Source: Chthoniobacterales bacterium (GTDB taxonomy: Bacteria > Verrucomicrobiota > Verrucomicrobiia > Chthoniobacterales > UBA10450). From it: 64,000 bases of DNA. A program made the position numbers and the translations under genes. The stretch is taken from positions 1 through 64,000 of the forward strand of contig QHBM01000084.1 in assembly GCA_003244145.1 (NCBI GenBank). The letters run 5' to 3'. Shown in pieces: positions 7,892 through 16,735 of this stretch (position 1 is its first letter; each line of letters begins with the position of its first letter). The notes beneath the pieces were generated by a model. It was given only the letters and a program-made list of their open reading frames with translations. It was not told the DNA's origin and did no database searches.

Positions 7892-10522
7892 TCAGTTTTT
7901 CGGTGCGAGTGAGGCGAGAATTTTCTTGAAGCGAGCATTGCCGCGTAAGGCTTCCCACTGCGGGTAAAGTAAGAGCTCGCCGTAGGTCACACCGCAAGGG
8001 ATGGCGGCGGAGACAGCTAATTCCTGAAGCGCCAGATCGGTCTCACCGGTCCACGCGTAGATCATCGCCAGATTTGTGACGAAGCTCGGCCCGTCGAGGC
8101 TGTCCTTGTTGACCGGAAGGAGATCGCAGGCGTGACGACCTTCACGAATCGCCTCTTCCTTTCTGCCAAGGGCGGCATCGATCAACCCCAGTCTGCTCCA
8201 GGCGGCGGCGTAGTCCGGCTGTTCAGCGACGGTCTTGGCCTCGATCGACCGGGCGGCGTTAAAGGCGGCGGTCGCTTCGCTGTCGTTGCCGAAGGTTCGC
8301 GCCTCGAGACCGACGAACCACTCCCGCGCCCAGAGTGAGTTATTATAAGTGTCCCGCAATCCTTCCGGACGAACTGCTCGCAAAGCAGTCGCGGTGAGAT
8401 TGCGGTCGCGTGCGGCCAGGCCGCAGAAGAAGAGACCATTGGCGAGCTCGGGCGCGGATTTCGCGTCGGCCTTAACGATGCTGGAAAGTTGCGTTCGCCA
8501 CGGGCGGACATCGCCACGTTCAAGAAATGAGAGCTGGGCCAGTTGCGTGGCGACGAATTGATCGGTCGGGCGTACCAACAAGGCGCGTTCGTAAGTTTGG
8601 GCGGCCTCGCGATACCGGCGTGTGACCTGATAGGTAATCGCGGTTTCCAACAAGTAGCGATAATTGCGCGGGTCGAGCTCGATCCCGCGCTCCCAGTTCC
8701 GGATCGATTCCTCCCAGCGATTTTGCCGGCGATCGAGCGCTGCGGCGTAGATGGAGACGGCTGGATTGTTCGGCAAGGAAGGCCGCGCCAGCTCCAGCTC
8801 GATGCGTGCGGCGTCGTAATCGCGCTTTGCTTTATAGATATAATCCGCGCGTGCGAGGTGGACTTCGCCCGCGTCCGGATCAACCCGAGCCGCACTCTCG
8901 ATGGCCAGTCGCGCATTCCCGAGGCGCGCCGGTGTATGATCAAATCCCTGCCAGTAAAGATCGATTTGCGCGGTGAAGAGCAGAGCGTAGGCGCGGATGA
9001 AATTAGGATCTCTTACGACCGCTTGTTCCAGGAGCTTGACTGCTTCGAGGAGTGATTCTTTTGCATCGGGATTCGAGGCGCGTTCCAGGTGTTGCCATGC
9101 TTCCACGTAAAGGCGTTCCGCAATCGCATCGACGGTGCCGGGACGGCCCAAAGCGGCGCGCTCTTTCGGCGAGATCCGGACCTGGAGTTGATCGGCGATC
9201 GCTTTCGCAATTTCGGTTTGAATCGCGAAGACGTCGGCGAGATTGCGGTCGTAGACCTGCGCCCAGATATGCGCATCGGTGCGCGCATCGATCAGCTGCG
9301 CGTTGACCCGGATGTGGTCGCCGATCTGCTGGACGCTGCCCTCGAGCACATGCGCAACGCCAAGTTGCTGCCCGATCTCGCGCAGATTGCGGGCGCGCAC
9401 CGTCTTGTACTGGCTCACGCTCGTCCGGCTGATTACTTTCAGGTCCGCCACCTTGGCGAGATCCGTCAGAATCTCATCCTGCATTCCATCGGCAAAGTAA
9501 GCTGCGTCCTGGTTCGCACTCAGGTTCTCGAATGGCAGCACTGCGATGCTCTTTCTCGGCACGGCAACTCGACGCGTCGATTCAGCCGATGAGGCGCTTT
9601 GGGTCGCATCGGAAAAGGTCGAGAGTCGCGGCTGGAACAACGAGTAAGCGGCGACAAGACCGAGCGCTGCGAGGCCGAGGACAGTAACCAGCGCAGCCTT
9701 ACGAGTGCGGAAGGTGCCACGCGCAGTCCCCAGCTGAACGGCTTTCGATGGGAGCGCGGGGTTGCCCAGCTCTCCGGTATAAAGATTGACCACGGAAATG
9801 ACGGCTCCGTGTTTAACCTCACATTCGCCGATCGCATGCAGGGAGGGCTTCCAGCGCGCAAAGTGCTCCAGATCTTCCGCCACGTGGCGCGTAAGCAGAA
9901 TGTGGCCGGCGTCGCCGAAGTCCATCACGCGCTGCGCAATATTTATCCCCGCGCCGGCGAGGTTCGCCTGGTCGTTGACGTCGGTGATGTGATTGATCGG
10001 TCCACTGTGAATTCCCATTCGCAGCGGTAGCCCCGGGTGCCGCTTCAAGGCAGTGCTTATTTCCAGGGCGCAAAGCGCCGGAGCTTCGAGACTCTCGGTA
10101 AACACCAACACCATGCCGTCGCCGGTTGGGAGTCGCAGAAGTTTGCCGTGTGCTTCGGCGGTCCGGAACTGTTGCGTGCCGCGAACGATCTCTCGCAGCT
10201 CATCGAGCAGCTGCGTTTGTTCATGAATCAACAGCTTCGAATAACCGACAATGTCCACGCACAAGACGTGTCCGATCGCGATCTTTTCGCCATGGGAGGT
10301 CGATACCGAAGACTCGTCTTCCGGTCCGCAATCCGTCGTCCGAACAACAGACAGCCGCCCCGGTTCGCGGTCGGGCGTCCTTGCGGGCTGGAATGCGGGT
10401 GAATTCGACATGGGTTTCAAAGGCGCAATGCCTCTGGCTACTAGAGCAGGTGATGTTCCGTTGCCGATGCTCAATTGGGCTTCCGTCGCTCGCGAAATGC
10501 GTCGGGTTGCCCATCGTTGCAA
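7892..10522 (-). CDS. Class III adenylate/guanylate cyclase-like protein with TolB-like and TPR regions
   Basis: CVDIVGYSKLL, LPTGDGMVLVF, INIAQRVMDFGDAGHILLT; TM segment; SIAVLPFENLSANQDAAYFADGMQDEILTDLAK; TPR-like C-terminus. Confidence 0.88.
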   Translation of the reverse strand: MQRWATRRISRATEAQLSIGNGTSPALVARGIAPLKPMSNSPAFQPARTPDREPGRLSVVRTTDCGPEDESSVSTSHGEKIAIGHVLCVDIVGYSKLLIHEQTQLLDELREIVRGTQQFRTAEAHGKLLRLPTGDGMVLVFTESLEAPALCALEISTALKRHPGLPLRMGIHSGPINHITDVNDQANLAGAGINIAQRVMDFGDAGHILLTRHVAEDLEHFARWKPSLHAIGECEVKHGAVISVVNLYTGELGNPALPSKAVQLGTARGTFRTRKAALVTVLGLAALGLVAAYSLFQPRLSTFSDATQSASSAESTRRVAVPRKSIAVLPFENLSANQDAAYFADGMQDEILTDLAKVADLKVISRTSVSQYKTVRARNLREIGQQLGVAHVLEGSVQQIGDHIRVNAQLIDARTDAHIWAQVYDRNLADVFAIQTEIAKAIADQLQVRISPKERAALGRPGTVDAIAERLYVEAWQHLERASNPDAKESLLEAVKLLEQAVVRDPNFIRAYALLFTAQIDLYWQGFDHTPARLGNARLAIESAARVDPDAGEVHLARADYIYKAKRDYDAARIELELARPSLPNNPAVSIYAAALDRRQNRWEESIRNWERGIELDPRNYRYLLETAITYQVTRRYREAAQTYERALLVRPTDQFVATQLAQLSFLERGDVRPWRTQLSSIVKADAKSAPELANGLFFCGLAARDRNLTATALRAVRPEGLRDTYNNSLWAREWFVGLEARTFGNDSEATAAFNAARSIEAKTVAEQPDYAAAWSRLGLIDAALGRKEEAIREGRHACDLLPVNKDSLDGPSFVTNLAMIYAWTGETDLALQELAVSAAIPCGVTYGELLLYPQWEALRGNARFKKILASLAPKN

Positions 10523-10710
10523 TCTGGACTTCGTCGCCTCGCTCCGTCGAGGTTCGAACCGCGTCGGAACGCTTGCCCCACGTGCACTGATCTGATGCGA
10601 TGAACCAATGAGACGCCTCTTCTCCCGGTCATCGCCTGCCTGTTTTGGTAGGGCGAGACTCCGTCGAGCCGCTTGGCATCTAAGAACCTGAAAGTTGAAA
10701 CTCTGAAAAT

Positions 10711-10731
10711 CTGACCTCTGACCTCCGACGT
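10711..10731. repeat. Heptad array CTGACCT CTGACCT CCGACGT
   Basis: 7-bp period, opposite strand of GGTCAG type. Confidence 0.75.
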
Positions 10732-10737
10732 CCGCCC

Positions 10738-11379
10738 ATGAAATTCTTCTCGCTCCCGCTCATCGCCTTGTCCCTTGTCTGCCTCACTCCGCAGCCGGCC
10801 CGCTGCGCCCGCGGCCCCGCGACACTCGATGACCTGAAGAAGATCGAGATCATCTGCTTCGTTCCCACCTGGCTGCCGAAAGGTTTCAAGGTAAAGAGCG
10901 TCAGGATCACCTACGACGAGCCCGGCCCCGATGACGGCGGCGGACGTTTCCCGCTCTACAACATCGAATGGAGCAACGGTCCGAGCCGAACTGGCGGAGA
11001 GCAGACCTTCTCCATCGATTCCGCCCGCGAAGGTATCGGCGATCGCAACCTCCTGGACACCGACGACAGCGAAGACGCCGAAATCCCATCGCCCTTCGGC
11101 CGGATGTTCATCATCTACACCCCGAAAGATTCCTCGCGGGAAAAAGCGAAAGGTGACAGACCTATCCGCAATCCGGTTTCCGCGATCCGCAATTCTTCGC
11201 CCGGCCGCAAGACCGAAATCAAATCAAACTGGACCAGCGACGCCAACATGATCCGCGAAAAAGCAAAGGACTTGCTCGTTCATCCCACCCTCGGCAGATA
11301 CAACGGCTTTTCCGCAACCGGCATCACTGTGTCTGATTTCTTGAAGATAATTAATTCGCTTCGCCCAATCCGGCCTTGA
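10738..11379 (+). CDS. Secreted hypothetical protein
   Basis: Signal peptide; long ORF. Confidence 0.6.
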   Translation: MKFFSLPLIALSLVCLTPQPARCARGPATLDDLKKIEIICFVPTWLPKGFKVKSVRITYDEPGPDDGGGRFPLYNIEWSNGPSRTGGEQTFSIDSAREGIGDRNLLDTDDSEDAEIPSPFGRMFIIYTPKDSSREKAKGDRPIRNPVSAIRNSSPGRKTEIKSNWTSDANMIREKAKDLLVHPTLGRYNGFSATGITVSDFLKIINSLRPIRP

Positions 11380-11436
11380 GGCTTCCCCAATAACCAATCA
11401 TTAGTAACGGCGACCTTGGGCGCCCGAAATTGTAGG

Positions 11437-11459
11437 GCGACCCGCCTCAGGCGGGTTGC
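11437..11459. terminator. Hairpin GCGACCCGCCTCAGGCGGGTTGC between convergent genes
   Basis: Near-perfect inverted repeat. Confidence 0.5.
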
Positions 11460-11502
11460 CACCTCCGCCTTTTCCAGAAGAGAATTGGCGAGCGCCGGAT
11501 CG

Positions 11503-11865
11503 CTAAAGCAAGACGATCACGAGACAGAGAATCGCGACGCCCGCCGCCGGTATCGATTTCTTCAGCGGATCCGCAATCTTGAAGTGCATGGCGACAGCGC
11601 CAAGCATCATGAATCCCATCCCGATCGCCGCCGGTCGCACCAGTAATTGGAACCAAATTCCAACAATGAGGGTGAGCGCGAGAAGGATCTTGATCGCGCC
11701 GACCAGGTACATCATCGCGGGCGGCAGCCCGTAAGCGGAAAATTCCCCGCGCAGATCGCGCGCGTTCCCACCACGGTATGGGCTCGGTTTATCCGCGCGC
11801 AGAAGCCAGACATTAAGAACGCCGAGCGCGACGAAGAGTTGAAGGGCGATGCGCAGGTAAACCAT
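11503..11865 (-). CDS. Small DoxX-like integral membrane protein
   Basis: Four predicted TM segments; YGLPPAMMYLVGAIKILLALTLIVG. Confidence 0.55.
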   Translation of the reverse strand: MVYLRIALQLFVALGVLNVWLLRADKPSPYRGGNARDLRGEFSAYGLPPAMMYLVGAIKILLALTLIVGIWFQLLVRPAAIGMGFMMLGAVAMHFKIADPLKKSIPAAGVAILCLVIVLL

Positions 11866-11975
11866 AGGCGGAAGAGTCACGGTGGCGCGACACTTCCGCA
11901 AGATTATTGACTCCCTCCACTCCAGTCTTGCCTATCGCAGTCCGATCACCTTTGAATTCCAACTAGACCAAAAGA

Positions 11976-12061
11976 ATTGATCCCTAATTCACTGTCCGAA
12001 GAATCAGGGCAAGCCCAAATTGATCCTTAATTCACTGTCCGAAAAACCAGGGCAAGCCCAG
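11976..12061. repeat. 43-bp direct tandem repeat, two copies
   Basis: ATTGATCC[C/T]TAATTCACTGTCCGAA[G/A]AA[T/C]CAGGGCAAGCCCA at 11976 and 12019. Confidence 0.85.
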
Positions 12062-12090
12062 TCTGTGATTCTCGCTCAGTAATGTCGTGA

Positions 12091-12284
12091 TCATGTGGCG
12101 CTACGAGGGGCTTCGCTCCAAGTTAGGCAAGAGCCAGGTGAGCAGGCCTATGAGGGGAAGATAGGAACAGACCTGGAAGACGAATGCGATGCTGGTGTGA
12201 TCGGCCAAGGCGCCTAACACAGCGGAACCGATGCCTCCCAATCCGAAGGCAAGACCGAAGAAGAGCCCGGCTATCATCCGCTAA
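12091..12284 (-). pseudogene. 3' fragment of an Fsr-type MFS transporter gene, paralogous to 13195-13385
   Basis: Strong nucleotide similarity to the 3' end of the downstream MFS gene; no 5' part; 1-nt indel near the stop. Confidence 0.8.
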
Positions 12285-12428
12285 GAGTTCCGGCGTCAGT
12301 GCGGAAGGTTTCGGAAGCACGGAAAATGGCCCGGTCTGACTCGCGTGAATCACCGCGATTTTATGCGAATCGTGGGAGCAACAAAAAAATCTCGACAAAT
12401 CCTCGACTGACAATGTAGGGGTGATCTT

Positions 12429-13025
12429 ATGCAAAAATCATCCCTCAGAGTTGTCCCCATCTATGTCCTCGCTGCTCTCCTCCTCCAAGCATGTCCCCCA
12501 AACGTCGATCACAAGAAGCCATCCACGGTAGGGGGAAATGATGCCATTCCGCTAAAGTCGGTTTTGGCAGTTGTAAATGAGGCGGTAAGCAAAGCTGAAA
12601 AAGTCCAGCAAGCGAAGGGGTCGCCGCTTCGCCTGAAATCGGCAAGCTTCACGTTCAAGACCGTAAGCACCATCGAAGGAGGAGGGGAGCTCGGAGTCTT
12701 GGTAATAAATGCCAGCGTGTCGATCTCGAACCAAACCACGGATTCGGTTACATATAGCTACGAAAAACCGAAGACATCCCTGTTGGCGCTGACAACCAAT
12801 GCAGAGGCAGGCAAATTGGCGACGGCAATTGACAAAAAGCTGAATGCTGCGGTGCCGGATTTCCATAATATCCCTCTGAACGAAATAAAGGTTGGTGTTG
12901 ACTTTGGGGTAGAACGAAAGGTTGGCGCCAATGCCAAGATTCCAGTCTGGAGCATCACAATTGGGCCCAAGGTTGCCGCTAGCAAGAACGCCGTTCAGTC
13001 GATTAGTTTGGTCTTCGGAAAATAG
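12429..13025 (+). CDS. Lipoprotein with a trypco2-like domain
   Basis: ALLLQAC lipobox; IPLKSVLAVVNEAVSKAEKV..LRLKSASFTFKT...INASVSISNQ layout. Confidence 0.5.
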   Translation: MQKSSLRVVPIYVLAALLLQACPPNVDHKKPSTVGGNDAIPLKSVLAVVNEAVSKAEKVQQAKGSPLRLKSASFTFKTVSTIEGGGELGVLVINASVSISNQTTDSVTYSYEKPKTSLLALTTNAEAGKLATAIDKKLNAAVPDFHNIPLNEIKVGVDFGVERKVGANAKIPVWSITIGPKVAASKNAVQSISLVFGK

Positions 13026-13115
13026 CTTTTCATTCCGCGCGTTATCAAGAAAAACGCGGCAGTCTGTGAGTCTCGCCCGCTTTTGAAGGGCCGGAGGCAC
13101 AGATAAGGGAAAAAA

Positions 13116-13150
13116 CGTCCAACGCCGAACGTCCAATGTCGAATTCGGAC
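13116..13150. repeat. Heptad array CGTCCAA CGCCGAA CGTCCAA TGTCGAA TTCGGAC
   Basis: 7-bp period. Confidence 0.7.
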
Positions 13151-13194
13151 AAGGACGGGAAGCGTCCCTCCGAAAGCTAGAAGGCTTGAAGCGA

Positions 13195-14451
13195 TCATGC
13201 GGCTCTATGACGGGTTCGCTCCAAATTAGGTAAGAGCCATGTGAGCAGACCGATGAGAGGGAGGTAGGAGCACACTTGGAAGACGAATGCGATGCTGGTG
13301 TGATCGGCCAAGGCGCCTAAGACTGCGGAACCAATTCCTCCCAATCCGAAGGCTAGACCGAAGAAGAGCCCGGCAATCATCCCGACTCGGCCGGGAACCA
13401 GCTCCTGGGCGTAGACGAGGATAGCTGAGAAGGCCGAGGCCAGGATAAGGCCGATGATCGCGGTGAGAATACCCACCCAAAAGAGGTTCGCGTAAGGCAG
13501 CGCCAAAGCGAACGGCGCCACGCCCAGGATCGAGGCCCAGATTACGCTCTTGCGTCCAATGCGGTCGCCGACCGGGCCGCCTAACAGGGTCCCGGCTGCG
13601 ACCGCGAAAAGGAAAGTGAAGAGATGGAGCTGCGCACTCTGGACCGTGAGTCCGAACTTTCCGATCAGAAAGAAAGTGTAGTAGCTGGACATGCTGGCGA
13701 GATAAAAATATTTGGAAAACACGAGCGCGATCAGGACCGCGAGTGACATTATTACTCGACCGCGAGTCAGGGTCTGAGTCCCCCGTTGTTGAACCGCGGC
13801 AACCTTTCGTTTGTCGGTTAGGTGCGCGCGGTACCAGCGGCCGATGCCGGTGAGCACAGCTATCCCGATCAAAGCCAGGAGAGAGAACCACATCACGGAG
13901 GATTGGCCGCGGGCCACTACGATCAGGGCCGCGAGAAGAGGGCCGAGCGCGCTGCCGGCGTTGCCGCCGACTTGAAAGAGCGATTGGGCAAAGCCGAGTC
14001 GTCCGCCGGAAGCGAGATGCGCGATGCGCGAGGCTTCCGGGTGGAACACCGAAGAGCCGATGCCAACGAAGGCGACAGCGACAAGAACCAAAGCCAGGCT
14101 GCCAGCGAAGGAAAGGAGGATGAGCCCCGCCAAAGTAAATGTCATTCCCGCGGCCAGCGAGTAGGGCTGCGGCCGGCGATCTGTGTAAAGGCCGACGAAT
14201 GGTTGGAGGACTGACGCTGTGAGTTGGTTCGCGAGAGTGATAAGCCCGATGTGAACGAAATCCAGATGAAGGGCGCTCTTGAGAATGGGATAGAGCGACG
14301 GGATCAAGGACTGCATCGCGTCATTGAGCAGGTGAGAGAAGCTTAAGGCCGTCAGCACACCAAGCACCGGAGCAGTGGTCGACGAATCCGGCCTGCCCGA
14401 TTTGGTTTTAAGGTCCGGGACGGAGCCCGGAGCATCAGGCGGAGTGGGCAA
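13195..14451 (-). CDS. MFS transporter, fosmidomycin-resistance (Fsr) type
   Basis: SFSHLLNDAMQSLIPSLYPILK, GIGSSVFHPEASRIA, 12 TM pattern. Confidence 0.88.
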   Translation of the reverse strand: MPTPPDAPGSVPDLKTKSGRPDSSTTAPVLGVLTALSFSHLLNDAMQSLIPSLYPILKSALHLDFVHIGLITLANQLTASVLQPFVGLYTDRRPQPYSLAAGMTFTLAGLILLSFAGSLALVLVAVAFVGIGSSVFHPEASRIAHLASGGRLGFAQSLFQVGGNAGSALGPLLAALIVVARGQSSVMWFSLLALIGIAVLTGIGRWYRAHLTDKRKVAAVQQRGTQTLTRGRVIMSLAVLIALVFSKYFYLASMSSYYTFFLIGKFGLTVQSAQLHLFTFLFAVAAGTLLGGPVGDRIGRKSVIWASILGVAPFALALPYANLFWVGILTAIIGLILASAFSAILVYAQELVPGRVGMIAGLFFGLAFGLGGIGSAVLGALADHTSIAFVFQVCSYLPLIGLLTWLLPNLERTRHRAA

Positions 14452-14520
14452 GAGATATTGTCACACCGAGATAAAATACTGAAAAGCTGAAATTTTGAGA
14501 TGCTGAAATCGGAGAAAGGA

Positions 14521-14565
14521 AGTGACCAGTGACATGTGACGCGTGACGCGAGGTCAGAGGTCAGT
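14521..14565. repeat. Heptad array AGTGACC AGTGACA TGTGACG CGTGACG ... GGTCAGA GGTCAGT
   Basis: 7-bp period in two blocks. Confidence 0.8.
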
Positions 14566-14586
14566 GGAAGGACGCGCTGAAAATAG

Positions 14587-14606
14587 CCCAGCGCTTTAGC
14601 GCTGGG
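14587..14606. repeat. Palindromic element CCCAGCGCTTTAGCGCTGGG
   Basis: 9-bp stem; inverted copy at 15210-15229. Confidence 0.8.
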
Positions 14607-14637
14607 AATGCGGGTGTGCGCGGAATCGTTGGTCCGG

Positions 14638-15114
14638 TCAGCGGAAGTGCAGCCGAATGAGGCGGGGCTCTTTTTCCCGGAGGACGATCCAAAGATTGTC
14701 GTAGTCATTGTCGGCAATGTTGATCGGCGCAGAGATGCCGAGAGTTTTGATGAGGTCGGGAATGGTGTTGCCGTGGCCGACGACAAGGACGTTGCCCGAA
14801 GAACCTTGAAGTTTCGCGATGAGGGCCGCGCTATCTTTGGAGGAGACGATGGCCGGCTCGAGGTGAAGGGCTTTCGCCAAGGGCGCAGCGGTTTGTTGGG
14901 TGCGCTTGAACTGGGTGGTGTAGATCGCGGAAATCCCGGCGTCTTTAAGAAGAGTCGCCAGAGATTCGGCCCGAGCGCGGCCGGCTTCGGAGATATCCGT
15001 GTCGTCGCTGGCATCGGCTTTCTCGGCGTGGCGAACGAAGAAGATGGTCGACTGCGCGGCCGCCGTGGAAACAAGCAGGACAGATAGCAGCAGGAAGGTA
15101 ATTGAACGTTTCAT
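14638..15114 (-). CDS. Secreted histidine phosphatase superfamily (SixA-like) protein
   Basis: FVRHAEKAD RHG motif, VVGHGNTIPDL; signal peptide. Confidence 0.82.
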   Translation of the reverse strand: MKRSITFLLLSVLLVSTAAAQSTIFFVRHAEKADASDDTDISEAGRARAESLATLLKDAGISAIYTTQFKRTQQTAAPLAKALHLEPAIVSSKDSAALIAKLQGSSGNVLVVGHGNTIPDLIKTLGISAPINIADNDYDNLWIVLREKEPRLIRLHFR

Positions 15115-15209
15115 AGTGGTGTGCGCGCAACCTACCACAGGTACGGGACGGACAGGGAGCGTAAAGTGATGGCGAAACCGAATGGAGGTGCGCCGCCGAA
15201 CAGGTTTGT

Positions 15210-15229
15210 CCCAGCGCTAAAACGCTGGG
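15210..15229. repeat. Palindromic element CCCAGCGCTAAAACGCTGGG, inverted copy of 14587-14606 family
   Basis: Reverse complement with flanks (ATAGCCCAGCG..TTAGCGCTGGGA) matches the first copy. Confidence 0.8.
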
Positions 15230-15279
15230 CTATTGTCACCGGACAGTTGCGTCGGAGAAAGAGTGAACAACCTTCATGG

Positions 15280-15687
15280 ATGAACTCTTACATGCTCGAG
15301 CCGGTTGGCTTCATCCGATCGACAGTGAAAGGCCGTGAAGACGCGCCGCGGCAGGGGCCGGAAGGTGCGCCGGACGCGTGGCTCGAGATCGAACCGCGAT
15401 TTGCGGAGGCGTTGCTGGGAATGGAAGTCGGTCACGAGCTGATCGTGATCACGTGGTTGCACGACGCGAAGCGCGACGTGCTGAAAGGACATCCGCGCAG
15501 CGATGAGAGCCGTCCGCTCACGGGTGTCTTTTACACGCGCTCACCGGTGCGGCCGAACCCGCTCGGGCTGCATCCTGTGACGGTGCGCGAGATTGCCGGT
15601 ACCCGCGTGAAGGTCGGGCCAATCGAAGCATTCGACGGCACGCCGGTGGTCGATATCAAGTCAGCGTCGACCCGCGCCGACGAATGA
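15280..15687 (+). CDS. trmO: TsaA/TrmO-like tRNA methyltransferase
   Basis: VGFIRST, RSPVRPNPLGLHPVTV motif. Confidence 0.83.
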   Translation: MNSYMLEPVGFIRSTVKGREDAPRQGPEGAPDAWLEIEPRFAEALLGMEVGHELIVITWLHDAKRDVLKGHPRSDESRPLTGVFYTRSPVRPNPLGLHPVTVREIAGTRVKVGPIEAFDGTPVVDIKSASTRADE

Positions 15688-15700
15688 CAGGCGTCGAGAC

Positions 15701-16165
15701 ATGAAAACGATTCAAGGTTACCATCTCATCAAGCCGGAAGAGCTTTCCTGGCGGCCTTCCAATCTGATGAAAATCCCGAACGCCGATTATCTGGAGCGGA
15801 CCGGGAGTGAGAATCTTGGTGCGCGGCTGTGGCGGTTGCCGCCCAGGAGCGCGAACACATTGCACAAGCACATCCGGGCGGAGGAGTTCTATTTCGTGTT
15901 GGAAGGCGAGGGGCGCATGCGCGTGGGCGACGAGACACTCACTGTCCCAAAATACGGCGGCGTGCTGGTCGGGCCGGACCAGTTGCGCCAGGTGTTTAAC
16001 GACACCGACGCCGAGGTGCTCTGGCTCATCGTGGGCGCGCCGGAGGAGTTGGAATTTCTGTCGGGCGCACAGACCAATCCTGATATGTCACTCGTTTACC
16101 CAGTTGACCCGAAACAATTGCCGAAGGAACTCGCCGGCGTGGGATGGCCGCCGTCGGAAAAGTAG
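15701..16165 (+). CDS. Cupin domain protein
   Basis: TLHKHIRAEEFYFVLEGEGRMRVGDE. Confidence 0.85.
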   Translation: MKTIQGYHLIKPEELSWRPSNLMKIPNADYLERTGSENLGARLWRLPPRSANTLHKHIRAEEFYFVLEGEGRMRVGDETLTVPKYGGVLVGPDQLRQVFNDTDAEVLWLIVGAPEELEFLSGAQTNPDMSLVYPVDPKQLPKELAGVGWPPSEK

Positions 16166-16188
16166 AAAGTAGAAAGTAGAAGGAGGAG
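16161..16188. repeat. Heptad array AGTAGAA x3 + GGAGGAG
   Basis: 7-bp period; contains upstream gene stop codon. Confidence 0.85.
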
Positions 16189-16197
16189 AGTTCAGAG

Positions 16198-16596
16198 ATG
16201 GAAATCAAACGAAATGGCTCGCAATCGTCGAGCAAGGGACCGGTTGAATATTTTAGCGGCACAGTTCGCATCGATCCTCTGTTTGAAGCGCCGGACCCAG
16301 CGCGCGTGCGTGGCGCGAGCGTTACCTTCGAGCCCGGTGCCCGCACGGCCTGGCATACCCATCCGCTCGGTCAGACGTTGATCGTCACTTCGGGTCTTGG
16401 GTGCGCTCAGCGTTGGGGCCGACCAGTCGAGGAAATTCGGCCGGGGGATGTTGTCTTGATTCCGTCCGGTGAAAAGCATTGGCACGGCGCCACGCCAACG
16501 ACCGCGATGGCGCATATCGCTATTCAGGAAGCGCTGAACGGCAAGGCGGTCTATTGGATGGAAAAGGTCAGCGACGAACAGTACGAGCATTCCTAG
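16198..16596 (+). CDS. Cupin domain protein
   Basis: [19 protein letters not shown]...[16 protein letters not shown]. Confidence 0.87.
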   Translation: MEIKRNGSQSSSKGPVEYFSGTVRIDPLFEAPDPARVRGASVTFEPGARTAWHTHPLGQTLIVTSGLGCAQRWGRPVEEIRPGDVVLIPSGEKHWHGATPTTAMAHIAIQEALNGKAVYWMEKVSDEQYEHS

Positions 16597-16735
16597 ACAG
16601 GATTAGCCCGATTGTTACGAGACCCAAGAATCTTCACGATCGAAGTCGCAGAGGTCGCAGAGACAACTCCCAAAGTTCTCTGTGTGCGCCGTGCTCTCCG
16701 CGGTTAATCCAATTAATCCTGTAAATCCTGTCCAA
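16594..16735. mobile_element. MITE-like foldback element between convergent genes
   Basis: AGACAGGATTA at left end, TAAATCCTGTCC at right end (inverted); internal GCAGAGGTCGCAGAGAC / GTTCTCTGTGTGCGC complementarity. Confidence 0.45.

Noticed and set aside
10551-10580. GGTTCGAACC as a possible tRNA T-loop
   Set aside because: No acceptor/anticodon arms recognised around it.
12123-12434. 103-aa minus-strand ORF as a gene
   Set aside because: It is the wrong frame of the MFS gene fragment plus intergenic sequence.
14352-15074. 240-aa minus-strand ORF
   Set aside because: Out of frame with the histidine phosphatase and spans a palindrome and heptad array; Pro/Ser/Arg-rich artefact.
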